In this document: in pieces, positions 24,431 to 32,650 of the stretch
Position numbering within the stretch: position 1 is the stretch's first letter
Layout: every line of letters begins with the position of its first letter
Source: Arthrobacter sp. H16F315
GTDB taxonomy: Bacteria; Actinomycetota; Actinomycetes; Actinomycetales; Micrococcaceae
Direction of reading: 5' to 3'
DNA: 46,242 nt
Assembly (NCBI RefSeq): GCF_024124825.1
Contig: NZ_JAMXSS010000003.1
Span: 1-46,242, forward strand
Notes under the pieces: generated by a model
The model's database searches: none
What the model saw: the letters and a program-made list of their open reading frames with translations, nothing else
What the model was told of the DNA's origin: nothing
Program-made: the position numbers and the translations under genes

Positions 24431-24769
24431 ATGAATATCGATGACATTGCCGCTAAAGCGGCCGCGAAAATTGACGCCGCCAGGGACGCTAAAGTGAACG
24501 CGGTGAAGAAGGCCGCCGCCAGTGGCGTCGAACTGGCAGAAGCAGCGCAGCTGCTCGCCGCAGCCGAACAGAAATACGCGCAGGATTATCAGGGTGCCTT
24601 GCGCGCCGACTGGACCGAATCTGACCTGCGCGGGTTCGGCCTGGATGCGCCCGCCAAGAAGGCCGGCGGCCGTCCCCGGAAGAAGCCCGAGCGCCGTACA
24701 CCTAACCGGGACGACACCAAGAACAGCGGCATCTCCGATATCAACATTCCAGCCGGAACCGAACAGTAA
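24431..24769 (+). CDS. Small helical protein divergent from the mobilisation operon
   Basis: A 112-residue protein starting MNIDDIAAKAAAKIDAAR. The first 60 residues are an alanine-rich amphipathic helix or coiled coil with many heptad hydrophobics; the C-terminus is basic and polar (KKAGGRPRKKPERRTPN), with an AT-hook-like GRPRK. It may bind DNA near oriT as a transfer or relaxosome modulator. There is no Shine-Dalgarno sequence; the ATG lies six bases after a TAGGCT box, so the mRNA is probably leaderless. A nested hairpin follows the stop. Confidence 0.6.
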   Translation: MNIDDIAAKAAAKIDAARDAKVNAVKKAAASGVELAEAAQLLAAAEQKYAQDYQGALRADWTESDLRGFGLDAPAKKAGGRPRKKPERRTPNRDDTKNSGISDINIPAGTEQ

Positions 24770-24777
24770 CCCCTCGC

Positions 24778-24831
24778 CCACAAGTGCACGGCAAAAGCAA
24801 TTTCCTTCGGGCTTTTCCCCCACACTTGTGG
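24778..24831 (+). terminator. Nested long hairpin after gene 24431
   Basis: CCACAAGTG (24778-24786) pairs with CACTTGTGG (24823-24831), and inside it AAAAGC pairs with GCTTTT (24793-24798, 24811-24816). The result is an interrupted stem over 54 bases, followed by GACGACGG and not a T-run. It may terminate, or may be a structured site of the transfer or replication region. Confidence 0.5.
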
Positions 24832-24851
24832 ACGACGGGACCCACCGGACC

Positions 24852-24922
24852 GGCTGCACACAACCACCACGGCACCTACCAGCTGAACGTCGCCCTGGGT
24901 TGAGCGGCGGTTGTGCACAGCC
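24852..24922. repeat. Imperfect inverted repeat
   Basis: GGCTGCACACAACC (24852-24865) is an inverted match, 12 of 14, to GGTTGTGCACAGCC (24909-24922), with a 43-base spacer. Together with the nested hairpin just upstream and the long inverted repeat just downstream, this 300-bp gene-free stretch is unusually rich in dyads. Confidence 0.55.
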
Positions 24923-24960
24923 TCCTTATAAATGGGGCGCGGAAAGCCCGGCCACCTTTC

Positions 24961-25102
24961 CCATGGTCTAAGACTTTGGGGCGGCCGTCTCCCCTGCCGC
25001 CCTGGCCGGGTTTCCTTCAGCCGGGACGACACACATCTACCGCGCGGGGCCGGGCTGGCCACGGCACAGGAACCATAACGCCATGAGCAGCTTCTAAGGC
25101 AC
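24961..25102. repeat. Perfect inverted copy of 1931-2072
   Basis: All 142 bases equal the reverse complement of 1931-2072, from CCATGGTCTAAGAC at one end to CTTCTAAGGCAC at the other. Only the promoter-distal part of the 350-bp unit is present, so no copy of the TTGCGG/TAGAAT promoter occurs here. From 25103 to 25258 I see no gene. Confidence 0.9.
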
Positions 25103-25258
25103 CTGGGGATTTGCACCGGGGTACTAAACGCTTTCACCCAAGACCTACCGAACGCCGCGCACGCCAGGAACGAAACCACCAAGACACGAGCAGTCACAGC
25201 AGCGGGCCGCAGCTAAGAAGGCCACGCACAACACCACCGGAAGTTTGGGGACTTACGC

Positions 25259-25669
25259 ATGCTGATGAACGAATTAGCCGCACGAATCCGCGCGGGCCAC
25301 TTGATGGTCCGTACCTCTGATGAATGGGACGGGCTCTCAGCCGCCCTCGTTCAGGCATACCACGCCAAAGATGACGAACTCATTGAACAACTACGATCAC
25401 CATTCCTGCAATCCTGGCGAACAGTGACCAGTTACGTCTTACGGGACACCTTTGACGCTGCCGGCATCACCGTGACGGCACCAGAACACCCCTGGGGAAT
25501 CGCAACCCTGACAGCGAACGGACACAGTTGTGAACCGCTCCTCTGCGACACCCCGGAAGATGAGGGTGGCAAAGCAGCTGCCGCCGTTTACGGCGGCCTT
25601 CAACTGCTCACCTTCGACCAAATCATAAACGGCTACATCGACGGACTCTCCGAACTGCGCCTGGGCTGA
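25259..25669 (+). CDS. Hypothetical protein
   Basis: A 136-residue acidic protein beginning MLMNELAARIRAGHLMV. Helical N-terminal half, then a mixed part with TVTAPEHPWGIATLTANGHS and two cysteines (SCEPLLCD), ending in a helix GYIDGLSEL. GGGGA lies about eight bases before the first ATG; the third codon is also ATG and could be used. It precedes the small HicB-like gene by 28 bases and probably shares its transcript. No family recognised. Confidence 0.5.
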   Translation: MLMNELAARIRAGHLMVRTSDEWDGLSAALVQAYHAKDDELIEQLRSPFLQSWRTVTSYVLRDTFDAAGITVTAPEHPWGIATLTANGHSCEPLLCDTPEDEGGKAAAAVYGGLQLLTFDQIINGYIDGLSELRLG

Positions 25670-25697
25670 AGCCTGAATATCACCCTGGGGGGAAGCA

Positions 25698-25880
25698 ATG
25701 AAACTCACTACCCACATCAAGTCAGCCGCCGATGGGAAACTATCCCTGAGCATTGAGGAAATCCCGGCGCTCGAAGTTGCCGTAAAGAATGTCGGGGAGA
25801 TTCCCGGAGGCGTACAGGCCGCGGCCGCAAAGCTGACAGGCCGTGACAAGTCGGAGTTCATCATCGAAGTCCGCTACTAG
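25698..25880 (+). CDS. Orphan HicB-like small protein
   Basis: A 60-residue protein starting MKLTTHIKSAADGKLSLSIE. The order strand, turn, strand (KLSLSIEEIPALEVAVKNVG), helix (GGVQAAAAKLTG) and final strand (SEFIIEVRY) is that of the partially degraded RNase H-like fold of HicB antitoxins; compare the N-terminal half of the HicB-like protein at 45552-45947. There is no DNA-binding tail and no HicA beside it. GGGGGGAAGCA gives a strong ribosome-binding site. A strong terminator follows. It could be a relic or a stand-alone domain. Confidence 0.5.
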   Translation: MKLTTHIKSAADGKLSLSIEEIPALEVAVKNVGEIPGGVQAAAAKLTGRDKSEFIIEVRY

Positions 25881-25933
25881 GACAAGTTCCTCCAGTCGCT
25901 GGCGAAAGAACGCTGCTGTACCGTACCGATTGA

Positions 25934-25962
25934 AGGCCCGCCGGTCCCCCATCGGCGGGCCT
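25934..25962 (+). terminator. Rho-independent-type terminator
   Basis: AGGCCCGCCG and CGGCGGGCCT form a perfect 10-bp stem with a 9-base loop, followed by CCTTCTTG. It ends the 25259-25880 transcript. Confidence 0.75.
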
Positions 25963-25984
25963 CCTTCTTGCCCATCGACGACCT

Positions 25985-26015
25985 GTTCCACTTCCTAGAA
26001 CCGGGACACTCCCCC
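25985..26015 (+). repeat. CCACTTCC module-boundary motif, copy A (short form)
   Basis: GTTCCACTTCC-TAGAACCGGGACAC-TCCCCC. Compared with copies C (28123-28168) and D (39284-39329) it lacks the stretch between the two GGGACAC-type boxes, as if a deletion had occurred between them. Confidence 0.6.
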
Positions 26016-26092
26016 AGCCGTGTGTTCGTCAGAAGATCACAACGCGCGGAAGCAGACCCTTGGTACGCTTCGCCGCGACTTCAGGGGCGCCT

Positions 26093-26098
26093 TATGCT
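26093..26098 (+). promoter_or_regulatory. -10 box for leaderless gene 26105
   Basis: TATGCT, then six bases, then the ATG. No Shine-Dalgarno sequence is present. The -35 region (TTCGCC at 18 bases) is poor, as is common for actinobacterial promoters. Confidence 0.4.
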
Positions 26099-26104
26099 AC
26101 ATGA

Positions 26105-26716
26105 ATGACTGCCCTGCCCGACGATGACCCCCGGCACGGAACTGCTAACGGATATGGCAACCTCAAATGCCGGTGTGATCGGTGCCGGGAAGCTAACAGA
26201 TTGGCTCACTCTGCCTACATGGAACGAATCCGCGTCGAGGGCCGCGTGCTCGGTAAGCACGGAACAACGCTGAGCTACGATTCCGGATGCCGCTGCCAGT
26301 CCTGCAAGGCAGCCCACAACAAAAAATCCCGCGATTACAAAAGGCGTCAGCGTATCCAGAAAAATGGAATCCCCCCTCATGAGCGCCCTTCCCCCGATGA
26401 CGCCCCGCTGGCCAAAGTTGCACCGCGCGCGCCTTACAAAACCCATCGCCAACAGCATCTAGGAGATTCTCTGGACCTTCTTCAGGGGCACGGTTGGCTT
26501 GTGTGGGAGCTTGGCCGCGAGGACTCTCCAACGCTTTTTAGCATCGCCGAGCCGGGCTTCCGCGCAGCCATCTACCGAACTTGGGAGGCTGAAGCCCTCG
26601 CCCAGCGCATCGCTGACAGGGAAGGAATTCCCTGGCTACCCGTTCCATACCCCGGGAGCTTCGATCGCTACGAAGAAACTCTGACCAAAATCAGGGCCCT
26701 GGAGAACCAACAGTAA
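26105..26716 (+). CDS. Protein with two tandem Cys-rich HGT...CRC..C repeats
   Basis: A 203-residue protein. Two related units of about 40 residues start HGTANGYGNLKCRCDRCREA and HGTTLSYDSGCRCQSCKAAH. Each has CxCxxC preceded by HGT and a Tyr and followed by a basic helix, so each probably binds one zinc and nucleic acid. Such units are frequent in actinophage and plasmid hypothetical proteins. The C-terminal part (about 115-203) is a separate domain with LQGHGWLVWELGR and IAEPGFRAAIYRTWE. The ATG lies six bases from a TATGCT box with no Shine-Dalgarno sequence. Function unknown. Confidence 0.6.
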   Translation: MTALPDDDPRHGTANGYGNLKCRCDRCREANRLAHSAYMERIRVEGRVLGKHGTTLSYDSGCRCQSCKAAHNKKSRDYKRRQRIQKNGIPPHERPSPDDAPLAKVAPRAPYKTHRQQHLGDSLDLLQGHGWLVWELGREDSPTLFSIAEPGFRAAIYRTWEAEALAQRIADREGIPWLPVPYPGSFDRYEETLTKIRALENQQ

Positions 26717-26737
26717 AGTACATGCAACGACATTCGT

Positions 26738-26760
26738 CTTCGGCTCCGAAGAACCTTCGG
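26738..26760 (+). terminator. Overlapping small hairpins after gene 26105
   Basis: CTTCGG-CT-CCGAAG-AAC-CTTCGG: the central CCGAAG can pair with either flanking CTTCGG, making two mutually exclusive hairpins. Weak terminator or mRNA end. Confidence 0.45.
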
Positions 26761-26807
26761 CATTCCCCTGAATGAGCCCCCGGGCAGGTTAGTCCCCGTC
26801 TTGCCAT

Positions 26808-26838
26808 GTCCCACTTCCTTGGTACGGAACGTCGCCCC
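26808..26838 (+). repeat. CCACTTCC module-boundary motif, copy B (diverged)
   Basis: GTCCCACTTCCTTGG matches copies C and D, then the sequence diverges (TACGGAACGTCGCCCC). It lies directly past the stop of the leftward CoiA-like gene. Confidence 0.45.
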
Positions 26839-26840
26839 CT

Positions 26841-28036
26841 CTATTGGCCCTTCCGTTCTCCGCGCCGTGGCAGCGGGGGAAGTTCGCTGCCCAAGAGCTC
26901 GGGTGTCGCTCTAACCCAGTGAGCCTTGCCGTCCGGAAAAGTTGGCCCCTCTGGCACCCGAGCCTCTTGGCTACAATGCCCTCGCCCGACGTCTACGCAA
27001 AGGTGCTCGCGAGACAGGACGCCTTGACTGATGGGCAATGGCAACCATCCTTCCACGACGTAACTGCGCCAGTTGACGTTGCCATGGTTGAGCGGGGTAT
27101 CGCCCTGGAGGCTATTGCAGAAGGGACAACAGAATGCCAGGTAAGAGCGGTCCGCCGCTTTACTGAACCTGGTCGCCAAAAACATGGGTGCCGGCAGATC
27201 CGCCTGCTTAAGAATGGGCATGACCCTGGCTGCAATAAGCCGCTCAATCCTGTCTGTGAGGAAGTCCCTGGAGTCGTAGTGGTGGATTGCGGCCAAACTG
27301 CCCGTGTATCCACACCTTGTTTCCACCTGAAGGCTTTCGAGCCTCCATGCCGTGATCCACCGCTTACAGCTCTCTCGCCAGCATTTAATCATCGCCGTTT
27401 CCAATGAGTACGCCCGAACAACCGGTTCAATGCGCTGCTTAATTCCGTGGTTCAGCAAGCTATTGATAGCTTCAGCAGGACCGGTGATGACAGGAACGAT
27501 AAACGGGCCGGGCAGGCTAAGAGTCCTTGCTCCCGACTCTCCACCAATCAGTGCCGACGGCACAGCTGCAGCAGCTTCACGATTCACTTCCGGAACTAAC
27601 CAAAAGCACCGTATGCCCTCTGCTTCGTAGCGTTCCTGCCGTCGTCGAAACTCGGCAGCGTCCTGGCGCGAGAATTGAATTTCGAGAGCCCATTTCTCCG
27701 TCCCCGGGTGGCCATAACATCAGCAATCCATGACCTATCGGGGGCGGCCTGTTCGATGACGGCATCCCAGCCGGCTTCGCGTGCGGCCGCCGCGACCAAG
27801 GACTTCATCTCCAGGTGGTCCGCAGATTCCCCACCGGGATGTAAGGAACAGTCAGTCTTTCCATGATGGTAAAAATGCTTCAACCCGTTTTTGGAGATCC
27901 GCGGCTTACCGGGTTGGCCGCAAGACATAGTCAGGGTCTCCCCTGCTTTGCAGCGCCCGCGCAGATCTTCCCAGTCTGCGTCGTTCACAAATGGCGCCTC
28001 AATGCGTTCACCAGCTAGGTAAGCGGCAAGTGGCAT
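26841..28036 (-). pseudogene. CoiA-like competence protein/nuclease with one-base frameshift
   Basis: The N-terminal frame (28036 down, MPLAAYLAGERIEAPF) has CGQPGKPRISKNGLKHFYHH and ESADHLEMKSLVAAAAREAG, the CoiA pattern. After MATRG the family sequence continues in another frame: WALEIQFSRQDAAEFRRRQE, then RCFWLVPEVNREA, to the stop at 26841. One missing base in the C-run at 27702-27705 (plus strand) explains the shift; restored length is about 398 residues. CoiA proteins carry a nuclease-like LEIQFS motif and help process incoming DNA. GGGGGAAAGAG precedes the ATG. The change may be real or an assembly error. Confidence 0.65.
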
Positions 28037-28122
28037 CTCTTTCCCCCAAAGTCCATAGAGATTAAGGCCTATTCAAGCTGACAGTCCTCCCAGGAGCACA
28101 CCACACACCCCCGACAGAGAGT

Positions 28123-28168
28123 GTGCCACTTCCTTGGAACTGGGACACGCTCGGTGGGACACTCCCCC
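28123..28168 (+). repeat. CCACTTCC module-boundary motif, copy C
   Basis: A 46-base motif matching copy D (39284-39329) at about 40 positions, same orientation: GTGCCACTTCCTTGGAAC, then two GGGACAC-type boxes and CCCCC. It marks the left border of the block with the SDR, regulators and transport operon. From 28169 to 28371 I see no gene. The motif is reminiscent of multiple end repeats of some insertion sequences, but no transposase is present. Confidence 0.65.
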
Positions 28169-28371
28169 ACTTCCCAGCAGATGGCAGGCCCGAGGGTTCC
28201 AGCTTCCGAGAGGGTGGCCTGCAGCGTCGGGTGGCCGCCCTGCCCAAGAGGTACTACTCTGCTGCGGAGTCCTGTCGCTGATTGCTGACCTCGGGCATTG
28301 CGGCTCACGTGATGCTTGTCGGCCGTCCAAGCATTCCGGAGGCGTTGTCCCGGGAGGAGGTGTGGTGCATC

Positions 28372-29188
28372 TTAGCCGTTGGGGAAGGGTGCGTTCGTGA
28401 GCTCTTCGGAGATGTGCCAGATTCGCTGGGCGTCCTCGGTGCTGCGAAGGCGGGAGTACATCCGCTGCTCGGCGGGCGGGCCGCCGAGGTGACCAAGGCC
28501 TCGAGGTCCGTAGAGGGCACCGGACTTGGCGTCAGGTGCGGTCGCGGCCATGAGCGCAGGCAGCTTCGCGGTCTCGACGGTTCCGAGGAGGATACCCCGT
28601 TCGGAAAGGGTGCGGATGAGTCTCCTGCCCGACGTCTCCTCGTCGCGGCCGAGCTCAGGGCGCGCGGCGAGTAGGTTCGTAGGAGCGACTCCGGGGTGGG
28701 AGAGGTTGCTGCTGATGCCCCAGTCGCCCGCTTGGCTGCGCCGGTCCAGCTCAAGGCCGAACAGACCGAATGCGATCTTAGACTGTCGGTAGGCATTCAT
28801 GCCGTGATAAGACCGTTCCCAGTTCAGGTCGTCCCAGTTGATGACCCCACTGTTCACCGCTACGTTGACCTGCGAGGTCACCCGTGCCTGACCATCTCTG
28901 AGGACGGGTTGCAGGTGGGCCACGAGCGCGAAGTGGCCGAGGTGGTTGGAGCCGAACTGAAGCTCGAACCCGTCGGCGGTCGCCTGCCGGTCAGGCAGTG
29001 TCATCACTCCGGCGTTGTTGATGAGGATGTGGTTGCGGGACGGGCATGAGGACCTCCGCGCCAGCTGCGGCCAGCCGCGCCGCCATCCCCAGGCCCATCC
29101 CGTCGCTGGCTCCGGTGACGACGGCGCGCTTCCCGGATAGGTCGGGGACCGTGATGTCGAGGTTCTTGCGTGGCATGTGTTCACTCAC
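28372..29188 (-). pseudogene. Short-chain dehydrogenase/reductase with internal deletion
   Basis: The start ([20 protein letters not shown], then [11 protein letters not shown]) is a classical Rossmann TGxxxGxG motif. The rest, in another frame, begins [13 protein letters not shown] and contains the NNAG motif and the catalytic YRQSK. Between EVLMPV and HILINNAG, about 40-45 residues normally present (second strand, helix and the DL strand) are missing, and the frame is shifted at the joint near 29037. The enzyme cannot fold normally, so I call a pseudogene. Close relatives reduce small carbonyl compounds with NAD(P)H; the substrate is unknown. It is divergent from a broken MmyB-type regulator, a common regulator-SDR pairing. 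Confidence 0.75.
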
Positions 29189-29437
29189 TCCTGGTAGTTG
29201 TGTCGTTGCCTCCAGCGGCGCGGAAGACGGCGAAGTTATTCAGGGCCGCTTGATCCCCTGATAAGGAAGGCAAGGTCCGACCAGACCTACATCAGGCGTG
29301 GGTGGACCCGATAGGAAACTTGACCCTTTTGTCGGTGGATCCCGGTATCGTCCGGCGTCGATAACGGAGGATCAGTAGGTCGTGGATGCTTGAATGCGCA
29401 CGTGGTAGGAAGGAAGTGGCCGCAAGGAAGGAGACGC

Positions 29438-30278
29438 ATGGTGATCGACAGGACCGGACTGGCGGAGTTCCTCCGGCGCCGCCGGGAGGCGTTGCAACCC
29501 GAGGACGACGGCCTCCCGCGTGGACAACGCCGCCGGACAAGCGGGCTGCGGCGCGAGGAAGTCGCCCTGCTTTGCCACATATCGACCGACTACTACTCGC
29601 GACTCGAGCGAGAACGCGGACCGCATCCATCCGAGCAGATGATCGCCTCCATCGCGCAAGGGCTCCATCTCTCCCTCGACGAACGCGACCACCGGTTCCG
29701 CCTCTCCGGACAAAACCCACCCGCCCGCGGCGCTGTCAGCGAGCACATCAGCCCCGGCCTGCTGCGCATCTTCGACCGCCTGCATGACACTCCCGCGGAG
29801 ATCGTCACTGAGCTCGGCGAGACCCTGCGGCAGACCGCACTCGGCGTCGCGCTCACCGGTGACCTGACCTCCTATAGCGGCCCTGCCCGCAGCATCGGCT
29901 ACCGCTGGTTCACCGACCCCGCGACACGGCAACTCTAGCCCCGAGGACCATCCGTTCCTCAGCCGCATGTTCGTCTCGGGCCTGCGCGGGGTGGCCACGC
30001 TGCGCGGTCCTGCATCCCGGGCCGCTAACCTTGCGGACTTGCTTCTCGCCCGGAGTGAAGAGTTCCGGGACGTGTGGAGCGAGCACGAAGTCGGCATCCG
30101 GCCCCGCGAGATGAAGCACTTCATCCACCCTGAACTCGGAGCCCTGGGATTGACCTGCCAGACACTGCTCGATCCGGGACAATCGCATTCGCTGCTCGTC
30201 TACACCGCCATTCCCGGCAGTGAGAGCTACGAGAAGCTGCAACTGCTCTCCGTCGTCGGCACGCAAACGCTTCGCTAA
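29438..30278 (+). pseudogene. MmyB-type helix-turn-helix regulator with frameshift
   Basis: From ATG 29438 (AAGGAAGGAGACGC upstream) the frame encodes an XRE-type helix-turn-helix (LRREEVALLCHISTDYYSRL) and an MmyB-like sensor domain, ending early at TAG 29936 after DPATRQL. The expected continuation, EDHPFLSRMFVSGLRG to the LQLLSVVGTQTLR end at 30278, is in another frame. Two missing bases at about 29930-29940 explain it (family-like RQLY-SPEDHP). Restored length is about 280 residues, normal for the family. It would control the divergent SDR gene. Both genes of the pair are broken, so decay is more likely than error. Confidence 0.75.
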
Positions 30279-30425
30279 GAGCGCGCACCTTACAGGACAG
30301 CATGGAACCAGACTCGCCTGGGCGGTCGAAGACCTAAAGCAGAGTGACGTTGACTCTCGCCCTTGAGTCCTTGGCCGTATGCCGGAACGGGCGGCCCTTC
30401 CACGGGGATCTGGTATGAAGGTTCC

Positions 30426-31320
30426 ATGACACCGCAGAGCTCCGAGCCGCCACTGGGCGGCTCGCGCGCCCACATTAAGTCGATCTTCCCGTCGCTGGTC
30501 CCCAGTGAGCAGCGCGTCGCCCAGCTGTGCATCGATTCGCCCGAGACCGTGGCGAGGATGTCGGTGGCCGATCTGGTGGCGGAGACCGGCACCTCCCCGG
30601 CGACGATCGTGCGCGCCTGCAAAGGCCTGGGTTTCGCCGGCTTCCAGCACCTGCGCCAGGTCCTGCTCCGCGACCTCGGAGCCGCAGCACGCGACAGTGC
30701 GGAGCAGGATTCGCTGGCGGCCCGCGGCGAACCAGGTTCCTCGGAGCACTTGGTGTCCGGCATCTTCTCCAGGGCCGCCCAAGACATTCGAGGGGCCCTG
30801 GGGTCCCTGGACTTCACAGCGTTTGACGGGGCCGCCGCGGCCATCCGCCGTGCCCGGCGCCTGCTGATTGTGGCCAACGGAGCGTCTCTATCCCCCGCCA
30901 AATCACTCGCGCTGCGGTTCCTTGCCGCCGGCGTCGTGTGCGAGGCCCCGGGCGATATCGCCACACAGCACATCTCTGCCGCAGCTGCTGCGCCCCGGCG
31001 ATGTGTGCATCGCCGTCAGCGACAGCGGCATGAACTCTTTCACGCTTGGTTCGGCCCGGCTTGCGGCGGACAGCGGAGCCACGGTCATCGGCGTAACGAG
31101 CTACGCGAAATCGGCGCTGGCCGAAGTCTCCACCCATACGCTCATGGCCGGCGCCGAGTTCCACGCCTGGAATGACGAGCTGCCGATCGGGAACATCGTC
31201 CAGATGCTGATCCTGTCGGCGCTCCACGCGGCAGTCACCGGGAACTCGCCGGAAGTTGTGGAGGCCCGTTCGGCCGTCTTCGAGGAAGTCCTGCACAGCA
31301 TCGTCGAAGACAATCAATAA
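30426..31320 (+). pseudogene. RpiR-family regulator with two-base frameshift
   Basis: From ATG 30426 the N-terminal HTH_6 domain is clear (IFPSLVPSEQRVAQLCIDSP, then ATIVRACKGLGF). A SIS sugar-phosphate-sensing domain follows (RRLLIVANGASLSPAKSLAL). The frame breaks near 30975 at CACATCTCTGCC: restoring one CT unit gives QHISLPQLLRPGDV, which joins the second frame (VCIAVSDSGMNSFTL) to the stop at 31320. Restored length is about 298 residues, normal for RpiR. It lies just upstream of the transport operon and is its natural regulator, sensing a phosphorylated sugar or polyol. If the slip is real, control of the operon is lost or altered. Confidence 0.7.
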
Positions 31321-31422
31321 CCTGCTGCTTCAGCTGTAAGTGTTCCGCTCTCCCTCCCCGGCGATTAACGCTTGATCCACTCACGATTCACTTTTCAGGC
31401 CCACTCTTCGAGGGTAAGACGT

Positions 31423-31446
31423 TTCCTAGAAAATTCGATTTAGGAA
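31423..31446. promoter_or_regulatory. Candidate RpiR operator before the transport operon
   Basis: TTCCTA (31423-31428) and TAGGAA (31441-31446) form a dyad around GAAAATTCGATT, an AT-rich centre typical of RpiR sites. It lies 25 bases before the first transport gene. Confidence 0.45.
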
Positions 31447-31470
31447 TCATCGTTTTCCCCGGAGGTGCCT

Positions 31471-32595
31471 GTGGGCCGACTAGTGCTCAACCAGCTCTCA
31501 CGTTCGTTCAAGAACGTGACGGCGGTAAAGAACGTTTCGCTCACCGTTGAAGACGGTGACTTTCTGGTCCTGCTCGGTCCCAGCGGCTGCGGCAAGACCA
31601 CCCTGCTTCGCATGATCGCGGGCCTGCTGGAGCCGACGTCGGGGTCCCTCGAACTGGACGGACGCGACATCACCACGGCGCCGTCCAAAAAGCGCGACCT
31701 CGCCATGGTGTTCCAGAGCTATGCCCTCTACCCGCACCTGAGCGTGGCCAAGAACCTCGCCTTCCCCCTGAACGTCCGGCGGGCCGACAAGCAGTTCGTC
31801 AAGGAACGGGTCCAGGCCGTGGCGGAGATGGTGGAAATCGGACACCTGCTGCACCGGAAGCCCAAGGAACTCTCCGGCGGACAGCGCCAGCGAGTGGCAG
31901 TCGCCCGCGCCCTGGTCCGCGAACCCAAGGCCTTCCTCATGGACGAACCGCTCTCCAACCTCGACGCGAAGCTCCGCACAGCCACGCGGCAGGAACTCGC
32001 GGGACTCCACAAGCGGCTCGGCGCGACATTCATCTACGTCACGCACGACCAGGTCGAAGCCATGACCATGGCCACCAAGATCGCCCTGCTCAACGGCGGG
32101 CAACTGGAGCAGCTCGGAACGCCGGAGGAACTGTACGACAAGCCGGCTTCGGTCTTCGCCGCGGGCTTCCTCGGATCCCCCGCCACCAACCTGCTCGACG
32201 CCGAACTGGCCACCAGCAACGGCATGGTCACCGTGCTGGCGCCGTCCGTGGAGGCAGTGCTCTGGCCCGGCGAGACGCCCCAGCGGGACATCGTGCTCGG
32301 CATCCGTCCCGAACACCTGAGCATCCACGCCGCCGGGTCCGCAGCAGCCGCTCCCAGCGCCGGCGCCGCCCTGCGCGGCGTCGTCGAACTTTCCGAAAAC
32401 CTCGGGAGCGACCAGGTTCTCTACTGCCGGGTCGGCGCCAACCGGGTGGCGGTCCGCGCCTCCCGCAACGAACACTGGGACACCGGCCGGGCCGTGGTGC
32501 TCAGCGCCGCCGCCGACCGGCTGCACCTCTTCGACCGGACCAGCGGCCGCCGCCTCGAATGGCAGCCCGCGTCGGTACCGGCGCCTGTCGCCTAA
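31471..32595 (+). CDS. ABC transporter ATP-binding protein, UgpC/MalK type
   Basis: A 374-residue protein. Walker A GPSGCGKTT at about residues 37-45, Q-loop FQSYALYPH, signature LSGGQRQRVAVARAL, Walker B AFLMDEPLSN and the H-loop YVTHDQVEA are all intact. The C-terminal 140 residues form the regulatory OB/TOBE domain of the CUT1 (carbohydrate uptake) subfamily. It drives the permease pair encoded at 35893-37782. A GTG at 31471 is chosen because GGAGG lies five bases upstream; an in-frame GTG two codons earlier overlaps that site. First gene of the operon. Confidence 0.9.
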   Translation: MGRLVLNQLSRSFKNVTAVKNVSLTVEDGDFLVLLGPSGCGKTTLLRMIAGLLEPTSGSLELDGRDITTAPSKKRDLAMVFQSYALYPHLSVAKNLAFPLNVRRADKQFVKERVQAVAEMVEIGHLLHRKPKELSGGQRQRVAVARALVREPKAFLMDEPLSNLDAKLRTATRQELAGLHKRLGATFIYVTHDQVEAMTMATKIALLNGGQLEQLGTPEELYDKPASVFAAGFLGSPATNLLDAELATSNGMVTVLAPSVEAVLWPGETPQRDIVLGIRPEHLSIHAAGSAAAAPSAGAALRGVVELSENLGSDQVLYCRVGANRVAVRASRNEHWDTGRAVVLSAAADRLHLFDRTSGRRLEWQPASVPAPVA

Positions 32596-32650
32596 GCAGC
32601 CCACTTTCACGTCTCCCCCAACAACCTTCCCCCAACACTGAAGGAAAACC

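Noticed and set aside
28134..28400. Short frames on both strands around motif copy C
   Set aside because: They run through the repeated motif, lack ribosome-binding sites and have biased composition.
29372..30124. 250-codon frame on the minus strand opposite the MmyB-type gene
   Set aside because: The plus strand carries a clear helix-turn-helix and sensor domain; the minus frame has no family pattern.
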